DNA of 35,667 bases from Lachnospiraceae bacterium (lineage in GTDB: Bacteria > Bacillota > Clostridia > Lachnospirales > Lachnospiraceae): assembly GCA_021200475.1 (NCBI GenBank), contig JAJQGP010000012.1, positions 1-35,667 on the forward strand, read 5' to 3'. How positions within the stretch are numbered: position 1 is the stretch's first letter; every line of letters begins with the position of its first letter. The notes below the pieces were generated by a model. It was given only the letters and a program-made list of their open reading frames with translations, searched no databases and was not told the DNA's origin. Made by a program: the position numbers and the translations under genes. This document shows positions 8,952 to 16,553 of this stretch, in pieces.

Positions 8952-10376
8952 ATGAATGACCTGACCATCAGCCTGGATGTCCATGCATCGACTCCTTTGT
9001 ATGAGCAGATTTACAATTATATCAAAAATGAAATTCAGAGCGGAGGGCTGCCTTTTAAAGAAAGGCTGCCCTCTTCGAGAAAACTGGCAGATTATCTGCA
9101 GGTAAGCAGAACGACAGTGAATATGGCATATGATCAGCTGGTCGCGGAAGGCTTTATCGAGGCAGTGCCAAACAGGGGATATTTTGTGTGTGACCTGGAA
9201 GGGATTGTCCGCATAAAGCCGGTAATTGCGCAGACCACAGAAAGACGGACGCCGGGAGAAAAAGCCTGTCTGTTTGACTTTTCTCCTCATGGTGTCGACC
9301 TGAACAGCTTTCCGCATCATGCATGGAGAAAACTCTCGAAAGAGCTGCTGCTGGAGGAAGACAAATATCTCTTTCGTCTGGGAGATCCGCAGGGCGAATG
9401 GGAGCTGCGGGAAACGATTGCAGCTTATCTGCATCAGGCGCGTGGGGGAAACGCGCGCCCGGAGCAGATTGTAGTCGGCGCGGGGAACGATTTCCTTCTA
9501 TTGCTGCTTTGCAGCATGTTCGGGGGCGGCATGAAGATCGCGATGGAAAGTCCGACATATCGCAAAGCGTATGATCTGTTCTGCAATCTCTCCAATGATG
9601 TGCGCATCGTGGAAATGGATGAATCCGGAATGCGGGTCGATCAGCTCGAACAGACGGGATCCTGGCTGGCTTATGTGATGCCGTCCCACCAGTATCCGCT
9701 GGGAACGGTCATGCCGGTGAAGCGCCGGATGCAGCTGCTTCGCTGGGCCAAATCCGGAAAAGACGGGCAAGAGCGCTATATTATAGAGGACGATTACGAC
9801 AGTGAATTCCGCTATAAAGGCAAACCAATTCCGGCGCTTCAGGGTTATGATGAGGACGACCGTGTGATTTATATCGGAACCTTTTCAAAATCCATCGCGC
9901 CTTCGATCCGTGTCAGCTATCTGGTGCTTCCGGAGCGGCTGATGGGTTTGTACAATGCCAGGGCGAGAAACATCTCCAGCACGGTTTCCCGTGTTGATCA
10001 GATGCTGATTGCCGGTTTTCTGAACAAGGGCTATTACGAGCGCCACCTGAATCGCATGCGCGCGGTATACCGCAGCCGCCATGATGTGTTGCTGGAAGAG
10101 CTGAAATCCTTCCGGGAAATCTGTCAGGTGAGCGGGGAAAACGCAGGAGTGCACCTGCTGCTGACCTTTACGAATGGCATGACAGAAGAGGAAGCCATCC
10201 GCCGTGCGGCTGCGCAGGGTGTTCGTGTTTATGGCTTGTCCGGTTATTACGTCGGGAACGCCAGAAATACAGCGGGCAATACGGTTATCCTCGGCTATGC
10301 CAACCTTTCGGAGCAGGAGATCCGGGCTGCGTGCGGCCGGCTGCGGACGGCATGGCTGGAGATGGGAGGAGACTGA
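8952..10376 (+). CDS. MocR/GabR-type regulator: GntR winged helix fused to PLP aminotransferase domain
   Basis: A 474-residue fusion. Residues 1-75 are a GntR winged helix (TPLYEQIYNYIKNEIQSG, then LPSSRKLADYLQVSRTTV). Residues 108-474 have the fold-type I aminotransferase pattern: GAGNDFLLLLL near 177-187, the cofactor Asp in EDDYDSEFRY (279-288) and the PLP lysine K313 in GTFSKSIAPS. MocR proteins use PLP and an amino-acid-like ligand to control genes for vitamin B6, GABA or other amine metabolism; the target here is unknown. The stop overlaps the start of the next gene by one base, so the two are translationally coupled. Confidence 0.9.
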   Translation: MNDLTISLDVHASTPLYEQIYNYIKNEIQSGGLPFKERLPSSRKLADYLQVSRTTVNMAYDQLVAEGFIEAVPNRGYFVCDLEGIVRIKPVIAQTTERRTPGEKACLFDFSPHGVDLNSFPHHAWRKLSKELLLEEDKYLFRLGDPQGEWELRETIAAYLHQARGGNARPEQIVVGAGNDFLLLLLCSMFGGGMKIAMESPTYRKAYDLFCNLSNDVRIVEMDESGMRVDQLEQTGSWLAYVMPSHQYPLGTVMPVKRRMQLLRWAKSGKDGQERYIIEDDYDSEFRYKGKPIPALQGYDEDDRVIYIGTFSKSIAPSIRVSYLVLPERLMGLYNARARNISSTVSRVDQMLIAGFLNKGYYERHLNRMRAVYRSRHDVLLEELKSFREICQVSGENAGVHLLLTFTNGMTEEEAIRRAAAQGVRVYGLSGYYVGNARNTAGNTVILGYANLSEQEIRAACGRLRTAWLEMGGD

Positions 10377-10939
10377 TGTTCTACGATGCGATCACGGAGT
10401 TTATTTTTGTGGAGGATGAGCCACGCAAAGCGGACATTATTTTTATACCCGGAAGCTTTCGACCGGAGCTGGCGAGGCGGGCGGCCGGCCTTTATCATGA
10501 GGGCTATGCCCCTTATATTCTGCCTTCCGGAAAACACAGCATAAAGGGGAATGCTTCCATCTATGACAGGGAAACGGAATCCGATTTTCTCGGCGGAATT
10601 CTGCGTGCGGAAGGTGTTCCGCAGCAGGCCATTCTCCGGGAGCCGGAGGCGACCTTTACCTGGGAGAACGCCATTTATTCCAGACGGGTGACGGAGGCGG
10701 CGCAGCTGCCCGTTCGGCGGGCGATCCTCTGCTGCAAGGCCTTTCACGCCAGACACAGCCTTATGTATTACCAGCAGCAGTTTCCGGATACGGACTTTCT
10801 TGTCTGCCCGGTGGTGGTTGATGGGATCAGCCGCCAGAACTGGCATCAGACCCGGTCCGGAATCGACACGGTCCTTGGTGAAGTTGAGCGCTGTGGCGGA
10901 CAGTTTCACGAGATTATGGCAGAACGGATTACCGTTTAA
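10376..10939 (+). CDS. YdcF/DUF218 family protein, cytoplasmic form
   Basis: About 187 residues with the ElyC/SanA/YdcF domain: ADIIFIPGS at the N-terminus, LPSGKHS, the conserved acidic-aromatic PEATFTWENA and CKAFHARHS. There is no signal or membrane segment, unlike the second YdcF protein at 25645. An in-frame ATG exists upstream at 10331, but the ATG at 10376 is preferred: it overlaps the mocR stop (TGATG), has GGGAGGAG just upstream and starts the conserved domain. Family function is poorly defined (envelope or nucleotide-related). Coupling to mocR suggests a shared regulon. Confidence 0.8.
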   Translation: MFYDAITEFIFVEDEPRKADIIFIPGSFRPELARRAAGLYHEGYAPYILPSGKHSIKGNASIYDRETESDFLGGILRAEGVPQQAILREPEATFTWENAIYSRRVTEAAQLPVRRAILCCKAFHARHSLMYYQQQFPDTDFLVCPVVVDGISRQNWHQTRSGIDTVLGEVERCGGQFHEIMAERITV

Positions 10940-10964
10940 CTGAAAAAACGACCGTTCAACTGAA
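10931..10964 (+). repeat. Tandem 14-base direct repeats, 20-base period, upstream of a promoter
   Basis: ACCGTTTAACTGAA (10931-10944) and ACCGTTCAACTGAA (10951-10964) differ at one base and are offset by 20 bases, close to two helical turns. The second copy ends six bases before a -35-like TTGAAA. The first overlaps the end of the YdcF-like gene. This is the layout expected for a two-site activator or repressor operator. Confidence 0.45.
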
Positions 10965-10969
10965 TTCTA

Positions 10970-10997
10970 TTGAAAAAAACCTCCTGGCGTATATTAT
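10970..10997 (+). promoter_or_regulatory. Candidate sigma-A promoter
   Basis: TTGAAA (10970-10975), a 16-base spacer and TATTAT (10992-10997) lie about 85 bases before the gene at 11082, right after the direct repeats at 10931-10964. Confidence 0.5.
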
Positions 10998-11081
10998 GAA
11001 AAAAACAGTACCGGAAGAAAAAGCCGGGGTAATGTTTGGTGTATGGAACATCATAAATCAGAGAGAACAGGAGGTGAGGCG

Positions 11082-11450
11082 ATGGTCCGGTTCGTCATGT
11101 ACGCGGATAAAGAAGAAGATGTCAATGAGTATGCCAGCCTGCTTCGTGAGGCGGTGCGGGAGCGGGGGGAGTGGCCCCTGATCCATATGTATATTGGCGA
11201 AAACGAACTGCTTCCATTCCTGCATTTTGTACGCCGGAATCCATGTTTGATTATGGTGGTTGTGACCTATGGCCAGCAGGGAAGAAAAAAAGCGATGCAG
11301 ATTCGGGAGAACAACTGGGAGGCGAGAATGCTCTGGTTTTCTGAACCGGAAAACGAGGCATACTCGGATTCTATGAAGCTTACCTGTTTTGGTCATCTTC
11401 CGGTCGGAAAGAAAGGGATTGGAGAGGCGCTTGACGCCTGTGAGCTCTGA
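11082..11450 (+). CDS. Small orphan protein resembling a degenerate receiver domain
   Basis: 122 residues. The start at 11082 is chosen over an in-frame ATG at 11043 because AGGAGGTGAG lies just before it. It opens FVMYADKEEDVNEYASLLREA, as receiver domains open (beta-1, acidic pair, helix-1), and later shows AMQIREN, LWFSEPENEAYSDSMKL and FGHLPV, which parallel receiver helix-3 to beta-5. The strand that should carry the phospho-acceptor Asp reads LIMVVVTYGQ, with no Asp. No output domain follows. The reading as a pseudo-receiver comes from pattern alone; it could be an unrelated alpha/beta protein. Confidence 0.4.
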   Translation: MVRFVMYADKEEDVNEYASLLREAVRERGEWPLIHMYIGENELLPFLHFVRRNPCLIMVVVTYGQQGRKKAMQIRENNWEARMLWFSEPENEAYSDSMKLTCFGHLPVGKKGIGEALDACEL

Positions 11451-11567
11451 TTGTGACTGTTTCCAACAGTTCCAGACCGGAAGCGATCGTTTCTATTTTG
11501 ACAGAATCCTGACCCGCCGGCAGAGCATAGCGGTTCAGGAGACTGCGGACAGGAAAAAGGAGATTGT

Positions 11568-11828
11568 ATGACATATAAAAAAGAATATCTGGAGGTTTTC
11601 TTAAAAAATCAGGGGCAGCTTTTTGATGAATCCGTCGCGGAAACACTGGAAGATGCAGATGAGTTCCTGGAAGAGTGTATGGCGGTTGTCCTCGATAATT
11701 ATAAAGAACTGAAAAAATACTTTAAAGAGAACGGCGGAGACATTTCCGGCATGACAAAAGAGGAAATACTGGAGCAGGCAGAAGTGTTTGCTCTGCCCGA
11801 TGGCAAATATTTAGTAGTGGAAGGATAA
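11568..11828 (+). CDS. Small acidic protein of unknown function
   Basis: An 86-residue acidic, helical protein (LEDADEFLEECMAVVLDNYKE, then MTKEEILEQAEVFALPDG, ending KYLVVEG). It looks like a conserved small clostridial hypothetical rather than a chance frame: codon use is like the neighbours and AAAAAGGAG precedes the ATG. No catalytic motif, signal or membrane segment is visible. I do not recognise a named family. The gap to the gene before it holds a short hairpin, ACTGTT-TCC-AACAGT near 11455-11469. Confidence 0.65.
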   Translation: MTYKKEYLEVFLKNQGQLFDESVAETLEDADEFLEECMAVVLDNYKELKKYFKENGGDISGMTKEEILEQAEVFALPDGKYLVVEG

Positions 11829-11865
11829 AACTTATAGAATTGCTTAAGAAATATTAAGAAAAGCT

Positions 11866-11896
11866 TTGCATTTTTTGATTCCCCCTGTTGTATAAT
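11866..11896 (+). promoter_or_regulatory. Candidate promoter for the gene at 11942
   Basis: A consensus TATAAT (11891-11896) is preceded by TTGCAT (11866-11871) with a long 19-base spacer. It marks the end of the small-gene group upstream and rules out the in-frame ATG at 11888 as the next start. Confidence 0.6.
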
Positions 11897-11941
11897 GCAC
11901 CTATCACGACATTTTTTCAACAGGAAGGGGAGGTGCAATGC

Positions 11942-12385
11942 ATGCGAATGTTGAAGCCTGAGGGGAGAAGGGCAGCAGTTTTGCTGGCCGTTTTGGCAGG
12001 CATTCTGGTGCTGACGGGTCTGGTCCTGTATTCGAGGGATGATTCACTGGTGTCAGAGGAACTTGTCGCGGACAGTGTGAAGGTTACATGGACAAACGAT
12101 GAGATGGAGCAGATTGATCTGACGGATCAGGCAAGGAAGGAAAAAATCGTCCGCTTGCTTGATGAATACAGCCGTGAGAGCGCTCCGGCTGAATCAGGAG
12201 AAGAGGAATTTCGGCCGCATAAGGGGGATCTGGAAATCCAGGTGAGTGATAAGAAGGGTGGTTCTCATCAGATTTATCTGTCGAAGGAAGGCGATGACTA
12301 CTTTTGCTATTCCGAGGAGGAAGGAAAGGTTTATAAAATTCCGGAGGGCGACGAGCTCTATCAGGAGGTAGCGGCCGCGCTTTGA
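11942..12385 (+). CDS. Membrane-anchored small protein (DUF5301-like)
   Basis: 147 residues from the ATG at 11942, seven bases after GGAAGGGGAGGTG; an alternative ATG lies two codons later. A basic start (MRMLKPEGRR) and a hydrophobic helix (AAVLLAVLAGILVLTGLVLYS, split by no charge) give a single N-terminal anchor with the rest outside. The outer part (VKVTWTNDEMEQIDLTDQ, then LEIQVSDKKGGSHQIYLSK) resembles DUF5301-type domains of Firmicutes. Function is unknown. It has its own promoter upstream and a hairpin 100 bases downstream. Confidence 0.65.
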   Translation: MRMLKPEGRRAAVLLAVLAGILVLTGLVLYSRDDSLVSEELVADSVKVTWTNDEMEQIDLTDQARKEKIVRLLDEYSRESAPAESGEEEFRPHKGDLEIQVSDKKGGSHQIYLSKEGDDYFCYSEEEGKVYKIPEGDELYQEVAAAL

Positions 12386-12438
12386 CAGAAGCGATTCCGG
12401 TTCTAAAGAAGGAAAATAACGCATAGAGTAAATAAGGG

Positions 12439-12465
12439 GTAACTGTGAAAAATTGGAACGGTTAC
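12439..12465 (+). repeat. GTAACTGTGAA inverted repeat, second copy
   Basis: GTAACTG (12439-12445) can pair with CGGTTAC (12459-12465) with one G-U. It starts with the same GTAACTGTGAA as the inverted repeat at 488-515 and has almost the same length, 27 against 26 bases. This suggests a dispersed intergenic element. Confidence 0.4.
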
Positions 12466-12481
12466 AATAGGGAAAAAGGAG

Positions 12482-12514
12482 AACCCCATACCTGCCTGTC
12501 AGGTGTGGGGTTTC
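12482..12514 (+). terminator. Hairpin, probable terminator
   Basis: AACCCCATACCTG (12482-12494) pairs with CAGGTGTGGGGTT (12500-12512) through 13 bp with one G-U and a five-base loop. The T-run after it is short (TTT then CG), so termination on the + strand is likely but not strong. It separates the DUF5301-like gene from spoIIP. Confidence 0.5.
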
Positions 12515-12527
12515 GTAATGATGCGCA

Positions 12528-12610
12528 GGGGCGCATAGGGAAGTTTTCCAGCTGGCGCTGGATGCGCCCCGCGCGGCGAGCAGGATTCGGCAAGCCGCTT
12601 CCTGCTCGAT
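12528..12610 (+). promoter_or_regulatory. Structured leader element, copy 1 (foot CCTGCTCGAT)
   Basis: Hairpin A: GGGGCGCA (12528-12535) with TGCGCCCC (12563-12570), containing TCCAGC/GCTGGA with a TGGC loop. Hairpin B: CGAGCAGGA (12577-12585) with TCCTGCTCG (12600-12608), a perfect 9 bp. It ends in CCTGCTCGAT (12601-12610), four bases before the spoIIP ribosome binding site. The same ten-base foot after a hairpin occurs at 29031-29040 and 31267-31276. Confidence 0.55.
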
Positions 12611-12625
12611 GTCCCGGGAGGATCT

Positions 12626-13876
12626 ATGCGGAAAAACAGCTGGCTGCAAAAATTGCTCTATGGCGTGATGGCTGTACTGGGAGCTTATATTATGTATAAA
12701 AGCGGCGCTCTCCTGGCGGCGTGTAATCAGATGCAGAAAAAGACGGAGGCAGGGAATGTGCAGCAGTCTGCTGAGGATACTGCGATGCGCACCTGGTCTC
12801 TTGCATATACGGCGGCAGTGGAAGGAAAGAAGCTCAGCGGATGGCTGAGTACATGGTTTGGACAGGTGGTGCCGGTATTAAGCTACGTAGCAGAAGAAGA
12901 GGGCGGACAAGCTCTGGCGCAGAGTGAGACGGAAGCAGAGAAGGAATCTGAGACAGCAACAGAGACACAGACCGGGACAGTTGCACAGATGCAGACGGAA
13001 ACAGCGGCAGAGACACAAAGCGGGACAGCTGCAAAGATGCAGACGGAGACAGAGACGCAGACAGCCGCAGAGGATGATGCGATTCAGGAGGTATCTGTGG
13101 GAAGTATTTTCTCACAGGCCTTGCCACTTCTGACGGACTTTTCTTATCTTGTGACGAATTATTATACGGTAGATGAGGATACGGCGGCGGATGCCGAGCT
13201 CATTGATGCGGAAAAACTGCTTGGGATGGATCTGTCTCTGGAGCAGGATTCGTCTGTTCCGCAGATTTTGATTTATCACACGCATTCCCAAGAGGCTTTT
13301 GCAGACTCAGCCGAGGGTGAGGTGGGCGATACGGTGGTAGGGATGGGCGAGATTCTGGCGGACGAGCTACGCGGCTACGGCTACAATGTAATTCACGATA
13401 CGGGGGTATATGATCTGGTCGATGGAGTCCTTGACCGGAGTGCGGCCTATGATTATGCCCGGGAGGCAATTGAGGCGATTCTGGAGGAAAATCCGACCAT
13501 AGAGGTGCTGATTGACCTGCACCGGGATGGAGTGGAAGGCGACCGGGAGGATTTTGTGACGGAGATCGACGGGGAGGCTGTCTCGAGAATTATGTTTTTT
13601 AACGGACTGTCCCGCAATGCGGGCGGCGAAGCCCTCACCTGGCTGCCGAATGAATACCTGACAGAGAATCTTGCTTTTTCCCTGCAGCTGCAGGTGCTTG
13701 CCAACGTGGAGTACCCCGGCTTTACCCGCAAAATCTATCTGCAGGCGGAGCGCTACAATCTGCATCTGCGCGCGCGGTCCCTGCTGATTGAAGCCGGGAC
13801 ACAGCTGAACACGGTGGAGGAAGAGAAAAACGCGATGGCGCCTGTCGCGAATCTGATCCGGCAGATTCTGGAATGA
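12626..13876 (+). CDS. spoIIP: Stage II sporulation protein P (septal peptidoglycan hydrolase)
   Basis: A 416-residue membrane-anchored SpoIIP, which with SpoIID and SpoIIM thins septal peptidoglycan during engulfment. A hydrophobic N-terminus (about residues 10-33) is followed by a low-complexity Thr/Glu/Gln linker (100-150). The catalytic domain runs from ILIYHTHSQEAF (214-225; H218, H220, E223) through LIDLHRDG (295-302; H299) to the typical AGTQLNTVEEEKNA near the end. The linker contains a 48-base tandem duplication (12962-13057). RBS CGGGAGG at five bases. Gene order spoIIP-lepA is conserved in Firmicutes, but gpr, usually just upstream, is not here. Confidence 0.92.
   Translation: MRKNSWLQKLLYGVMAVLGAYIMYKSGALLAACNQMQKKTEAGNVQQSAEDTAMRTWSLAYTAAVEGKKLSGWLSTWFGQVVPVLSYVAEEEGGQALAQSETEAEKESETATETQTGTVAQMQTETAAETQSGTAAKMQTETETQTAAEDDAIQEVSVGSIFSQALPLLTDFSYLVTNYYTVDEDTAADAELIDAEKLLGMDLSLEQDSSVPQILIYHTHSQEAFADSAEGEVGDTVVGMGEILADELRGYGYNVIHDTGVYDLVDGVLDRSAAYDYAREAIEAILEENPTIEVLIDLHRDGVEGDREDFVTEIDGEAVSRIMFFNGLSRNAGGEALTWLPNEYLTENLAFSLQLQVLANVEYPGFTRKIYLQAERYNLHLRARSLLIEAGTQLNTVEEEKNAMAPVANLIRQILE
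12962..13057 (+). repeat. 48-base tandem repeat inside spoIIP
   Basis: Two adjacent 16-codon units encode ETQTGTVAQMQTETAA and ETQSGTAAKMQTETET. They differ at a few positions and lie in the linker between membrane anchor and catalytic domain, where length change is likely tolerated. Flanking sequence repeats the same Thr-Glu-Gln words more loosely. Confidence 0.7.
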
Positions 13877-13946
13877 GTGTTGGAATAGTTCGGAATGATT
13901 TCGGGTTTTTCCGGCGAAATTTTCCAATTTTCTTTCAATTTCTGTT

Positions 13947-13974
13947 TTGCCTGACTGCCGGTTTGTGTTATACT
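13947..13974 (+). promoter_or_regulatory. Candidate promoter for lepA
   Basis: TTGCCT (13947-13952), a 16-base spacer and TATACT (13969-13974) with a TG one base upstream of the -10 (extended -10). The transcript would have a leader of about 125 bases with a small hairpin TGCCTG-CAG-CAGGCA near 13989-14003. Confidence 0.6.
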
Positions 13975-14108
13975 AACTTGAAACATTGTGCCTGCAGCAG
14001 GCATCCGCCTCCATCGCGGCGCTGCTCGTCCGGTTATGGAAGGCGTGCAGTCAGGTGCATAGAGAAAAGAAATACGGGAAGACCGGGGAACCGGGGAGGA
14101 AGAAAAGA

Positions 14109-15920
14109 GTGACGGTAGATCAGAGCAAAATCAGGAATTTTTGTATTATCGCGCACATCGATCATGGAAAATCAACGCTGGCGGATCGGATCATTGAGAT
14201 GACCGGTCTTCTGACCAGCCGCGAGATGCAGGATCAGGTGCTGGACAATATGGATCTGGAGCGGGAGCGCGGCATTACGATTAAGTCGCAGGCGGTCCGG
14301 ATTATTTACCAGGCGGATGATGGGGAAGAATATATTTTCAACCTCATTGATACGCCCGGGCATGTCGATTTTAACTATGAGGTGTCGCGTTCACTGGCGG
14401 CCTGCGACGGAGCGATTCTTGTTGTGGACGCAGCGCAGGGGATTGAGGCACAGACACTGGCGAACGTGTATCTGGCACTTGACCATGACCTGGATGTCAT
14501 GCCGGTTATTAATAAAATTGATCTTCCGAGCGCGGAGCCGGAGCGCGTGATCCATGAGATTGAGGATGTGATTGGCATCGAGGCAGAGGATGCGCCGCAG
14601 ATCTCAGCGAAGACCGGGCAGAATGTGCATGAGGTGCTGGAGCAGGTGGTGACAAAGATTCCTGCGCCGACCGGCGATCCGGATGCACCGCTGCAGGCGT
14701 TGATTTTTGATTCCGTGTATGATTCTTATAAAGGCGTGATCATTTTTATCCGCCTGATGAATGGCTCCGTGAAAAAGGGTACAAAGATCCGTATGATGGC
14801 GACCGGGGCGGAAGCCGAGGTCGTGGAGGCGGGGTATTTCGGGCCGGGGCAGTTTATTCCCTGTGAGGAGCTGAGCGCCGGCATGGTTGGCTATCTGACC
14901 GCCAGCCTGAAAAATGTGAAGGACACACGGGTGGGCGATACGGTGACGGACGCGGAGCGCCCCTGCAAAGAACCGCTTCCGGGATATAAAAAAGTGAATC
15001 CGATGGTATACTGCGGCATGTATCCGGTGGACGGGGCCAAGTATCCGGATCTGCGGGACGCGCTGGAAAAGCTGCAGCTGAATGACGCGTCGCTTCAGTT
15101 TGAACCGGAGACCTCTGTAGCGCTGGGGTTCGGATTCCGCTGTGGTTTCCTTGGCCTGCTGCATCTGGAGATCATACAGGAGCGGCTGGAGCGCGAATAT
15201 AACCTGGACCTGATTACGACTGCCCCGAGCGTGATTTATAAAGTCTATAAGACAGATGGGACGATGATAGAGCTGACCAATCCGACCAATCTGCCTGATC
15301 CATCGGAGATTGATTATATGGAAGAGCCGGTTGTCGAGGCGGAGATTATGGTGACAACCGAATATCTGGGGGCAATCATGGAGCTGTGTCAGCAGCGGCG
15401 CGGCATTTACGAAGGTATGGAATACATGGAAGAGACGCGTGCGCGACTGAAATACACGCTGCCGCTGAATGAGATTATTTATGATTTCTTTGATGCGCTT
15501 AAGTCCCGTTCCCGCGGGTACGCGTCCTTCGATTACGAGATGAAAGGCTATCTGCGTTCCGAGCTGGTGAAGCTGGATATTCTTGTAAATAAAGAAGAAG
15601 TCGATGCGCTGTCCTTTATCGTTCATGCGGATACGGCTTATGAGCGTGGGCGCAGGATGTGTGAAAAGCTGAAGCAGGAGATTCCGCGCCAGCTGTTTGA
15701 GATTCCGATCCAGGCGGCGATTGGCAGCAAGATTATTGCGCGTGAGACAGTGAAGGCGATGCGCAAGGACGTGCTTGCAAAATGCTATGGCGGTGATATT
15801 TCCAGAAAAAAGAAGCTGCTGGAAAAGCAGAAGGAAGGCAAGAAACGCATGCGCCAGTTTGGCAGCGTAGAGATTCCGCAGAAAGCGTTTATGAGTGTGC
15901 TGAAGCTGGATGATGACTGA
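14109..15920 (+). CDS. lepA: Elongation factor 4 (LepA), ribosome-associated GTPase
   Basis: 603 residues, the usual LepA length. A GTG start at 14109 is preferred: GGGGAGGAAG precedes it and the protein then begins [11 protein letters not shown]. The frame is open upstream to 13986, but that part would overlap the promoter leader and adds no domain. GTPase motifs are AHIDHGKST (15-23), DTPGHVDF and NKIDL. The LepA-specific C-terminal domain is intact ([20 protein letters not shown], then [12 protein letters not shown]). EF4 acts on stalled or mis-translocated ribosomes. It follows spoIIP as in B. subtilis. Confidence 0.95.
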   Translation: MTVDQSKIRNFCIIAHIDHGKSTLADRIIEMTGLLTSREMQDQVLDNMDLERERGITIKSQAVRIIYQADDGEEYIFNLIDTPGHVDFNYEVSRSLAACDGAILVVDAAQGIEAQTLANVYLALDHDLDVMPVINKIDLPSAEPERVIHEIEDVIGIEAEDAPQISAKTGQNVHEVLEQVVTKIPAPTGDPDAPLQALIFDSVYDSYKGVIIFIRLMNGSVKKGTKIRMMATGAEAEVVEAGYFGPGQFIPCEELSAGMVGYLTASLKNVKDTRVGDTVTDAERPCKEPLPGYKKVNPMVYCGMYPVDGAKYPDLRDALEKLQLNDASLQFEPETSVALGFGFRCGFLGLLHLEIIQERLEREYNLDLITTAPSVIYKVYKTDGTMIELTNPTNLPDPSEIDYMEEPVVEAEIMVTTEYLGAIMELCQQRRGIYEGMEYMEETRARLKYTLPLNEIIYDFFDALKSRSRGYASFDYEMKGYLRSELVKLDILVNKEEVDALSFIVHADTAYERGRRMCEKLKQEIPRQLFEIPIQAAIGSKIIARETVKAMRKDVLAKCYGGDISRKKKLLEKQKEGKKRMRQFGSVEIPQKAFMSVLKLDDD

Positions 15921-15961
15921 ATCCAGGCAATCGTTCAGACCGAAGCGCAGACTGGCAGCCA

Positions 15962-15980
15962 GTTGTTCTGAATGGTTACG
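15962..15980 (-). repeat. GTAAC-TTCAGAACAAC repeat, reverse orientation
   Basis: On the - strand this reads CGTAACCATTCAGAACAAC; 18 bases match the + strand word at 31053-31070 with two differences. TTCAG near 15933 can pair with CTGAA at 15968-15972, so it is part of a larger imperfect palindrome between lepA and nrdR. Confidence 0.4.
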
Positions 15981-15992
15981 AATCTGGCTGGC

Positions 15993-16013
15993 CTGCCGGA
16001 GATTTTCCGGCAG
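15993..16013 (+). terminator. Hairpin after lepA
   Basis: CTGCCGGA (15993-16000) pairs perfectly with TCCGGCAG (16006-16013) around a five-base loop. No T-run follows, so it may be a processing or pausing hairpin rather than a true terminator. Confidence 0.3.
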
Positions 16014-16052
16014 GGAAACTCTCATACAGGAAAAGAAAGAAGAGGAGATACC

Positions 16053-16502
16053 ATGAAATGCCCATTTTGTAATATGGATAATACCCGTGTCGTAGATTCG
16101 AGACCCGCGGACGATGGCGCCTCCATTCGCCGGCGCAGGATGTGCGATGCCTGCGGCAAGCGTTTTACGACTTATGAGAAGGTGGAGTCGATTCCGCTTA
16201 TCGTGATTAAGAAAGACCAGAGCAGAGAGCAGTACAACCGGAATAAGCTGGAGGCAGGCATCATGCGTGCCTGCTACAAGCGCCCGATCCCGATCCGGGA
16301 GATTCGGGAGACCGTCGACGCGATCGAGATGGATCTTTTTAATATGGAAGAAAAAGAGATCGCCAGCAAGCTGGTCGGTGAGATTGTGATGGAAAAGCTG
16401 AAGGAACTGGACGCGGTAGCGTACGTGCGCTTCGCGTCCGTGTATCGGGAATTCAAGGATGTCAATACGTTCATGGATGAATTAAAGAAGTTCCTGGAGT
16501 AA
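16053..16502 (+). CDS. nrdR: Transcriptional repressor NrdR of ribonucleotide reductase genes
   Basis: 149 residues, the standard length. The N-terminal zinc ribbon has CPFC (3-6) and CDAC (31-34), with [17 protein letters not shown] between. The ATP-cone follows ([19 protein letters not shown] through [10 protein letters not shown]-like end). NrdR senses ATP/dATP and binds paired NrdR boxes before nrd operons; no nrd gene is in this window. An in-frame ATG at 15972 would add a meaningless extension across the intergenic hairpin, and AGAGGAG sits six bases before the ATG at 16053. Confidence 0.95.
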   Translation: MKCPFCNMDNTRVVDSRPADDGASIRRRRMCDACGKRFTTYEKVESIPLIVIKKDQSREQYNRNKLEAGIMRACYKRPIPIREIRETVDAIEMDLFNMEEKEIASKLVGEIVMEKLKELDAVAYVRFASVYREFKDVNTFMDELKKFLE

Positions 16503-16553
16503 AACGGAAAACGGCGGGCATCATGCGGCACGAGCGGACCTCTGGCGGCCTCT

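Noticed and set aside
12445-12699. Possible 84-codon gene before spoIIP on the + strand
   Set aside because: It crosses a terminator-like hairpin and the paired leader element, then overlaps spoIIP out of frame.
14604-16025. Long - strand open frame opposite lepA
   Set aside because: It mirrors the lepA reading frame, has no recognisable domain and no plausible ribosome binding site.
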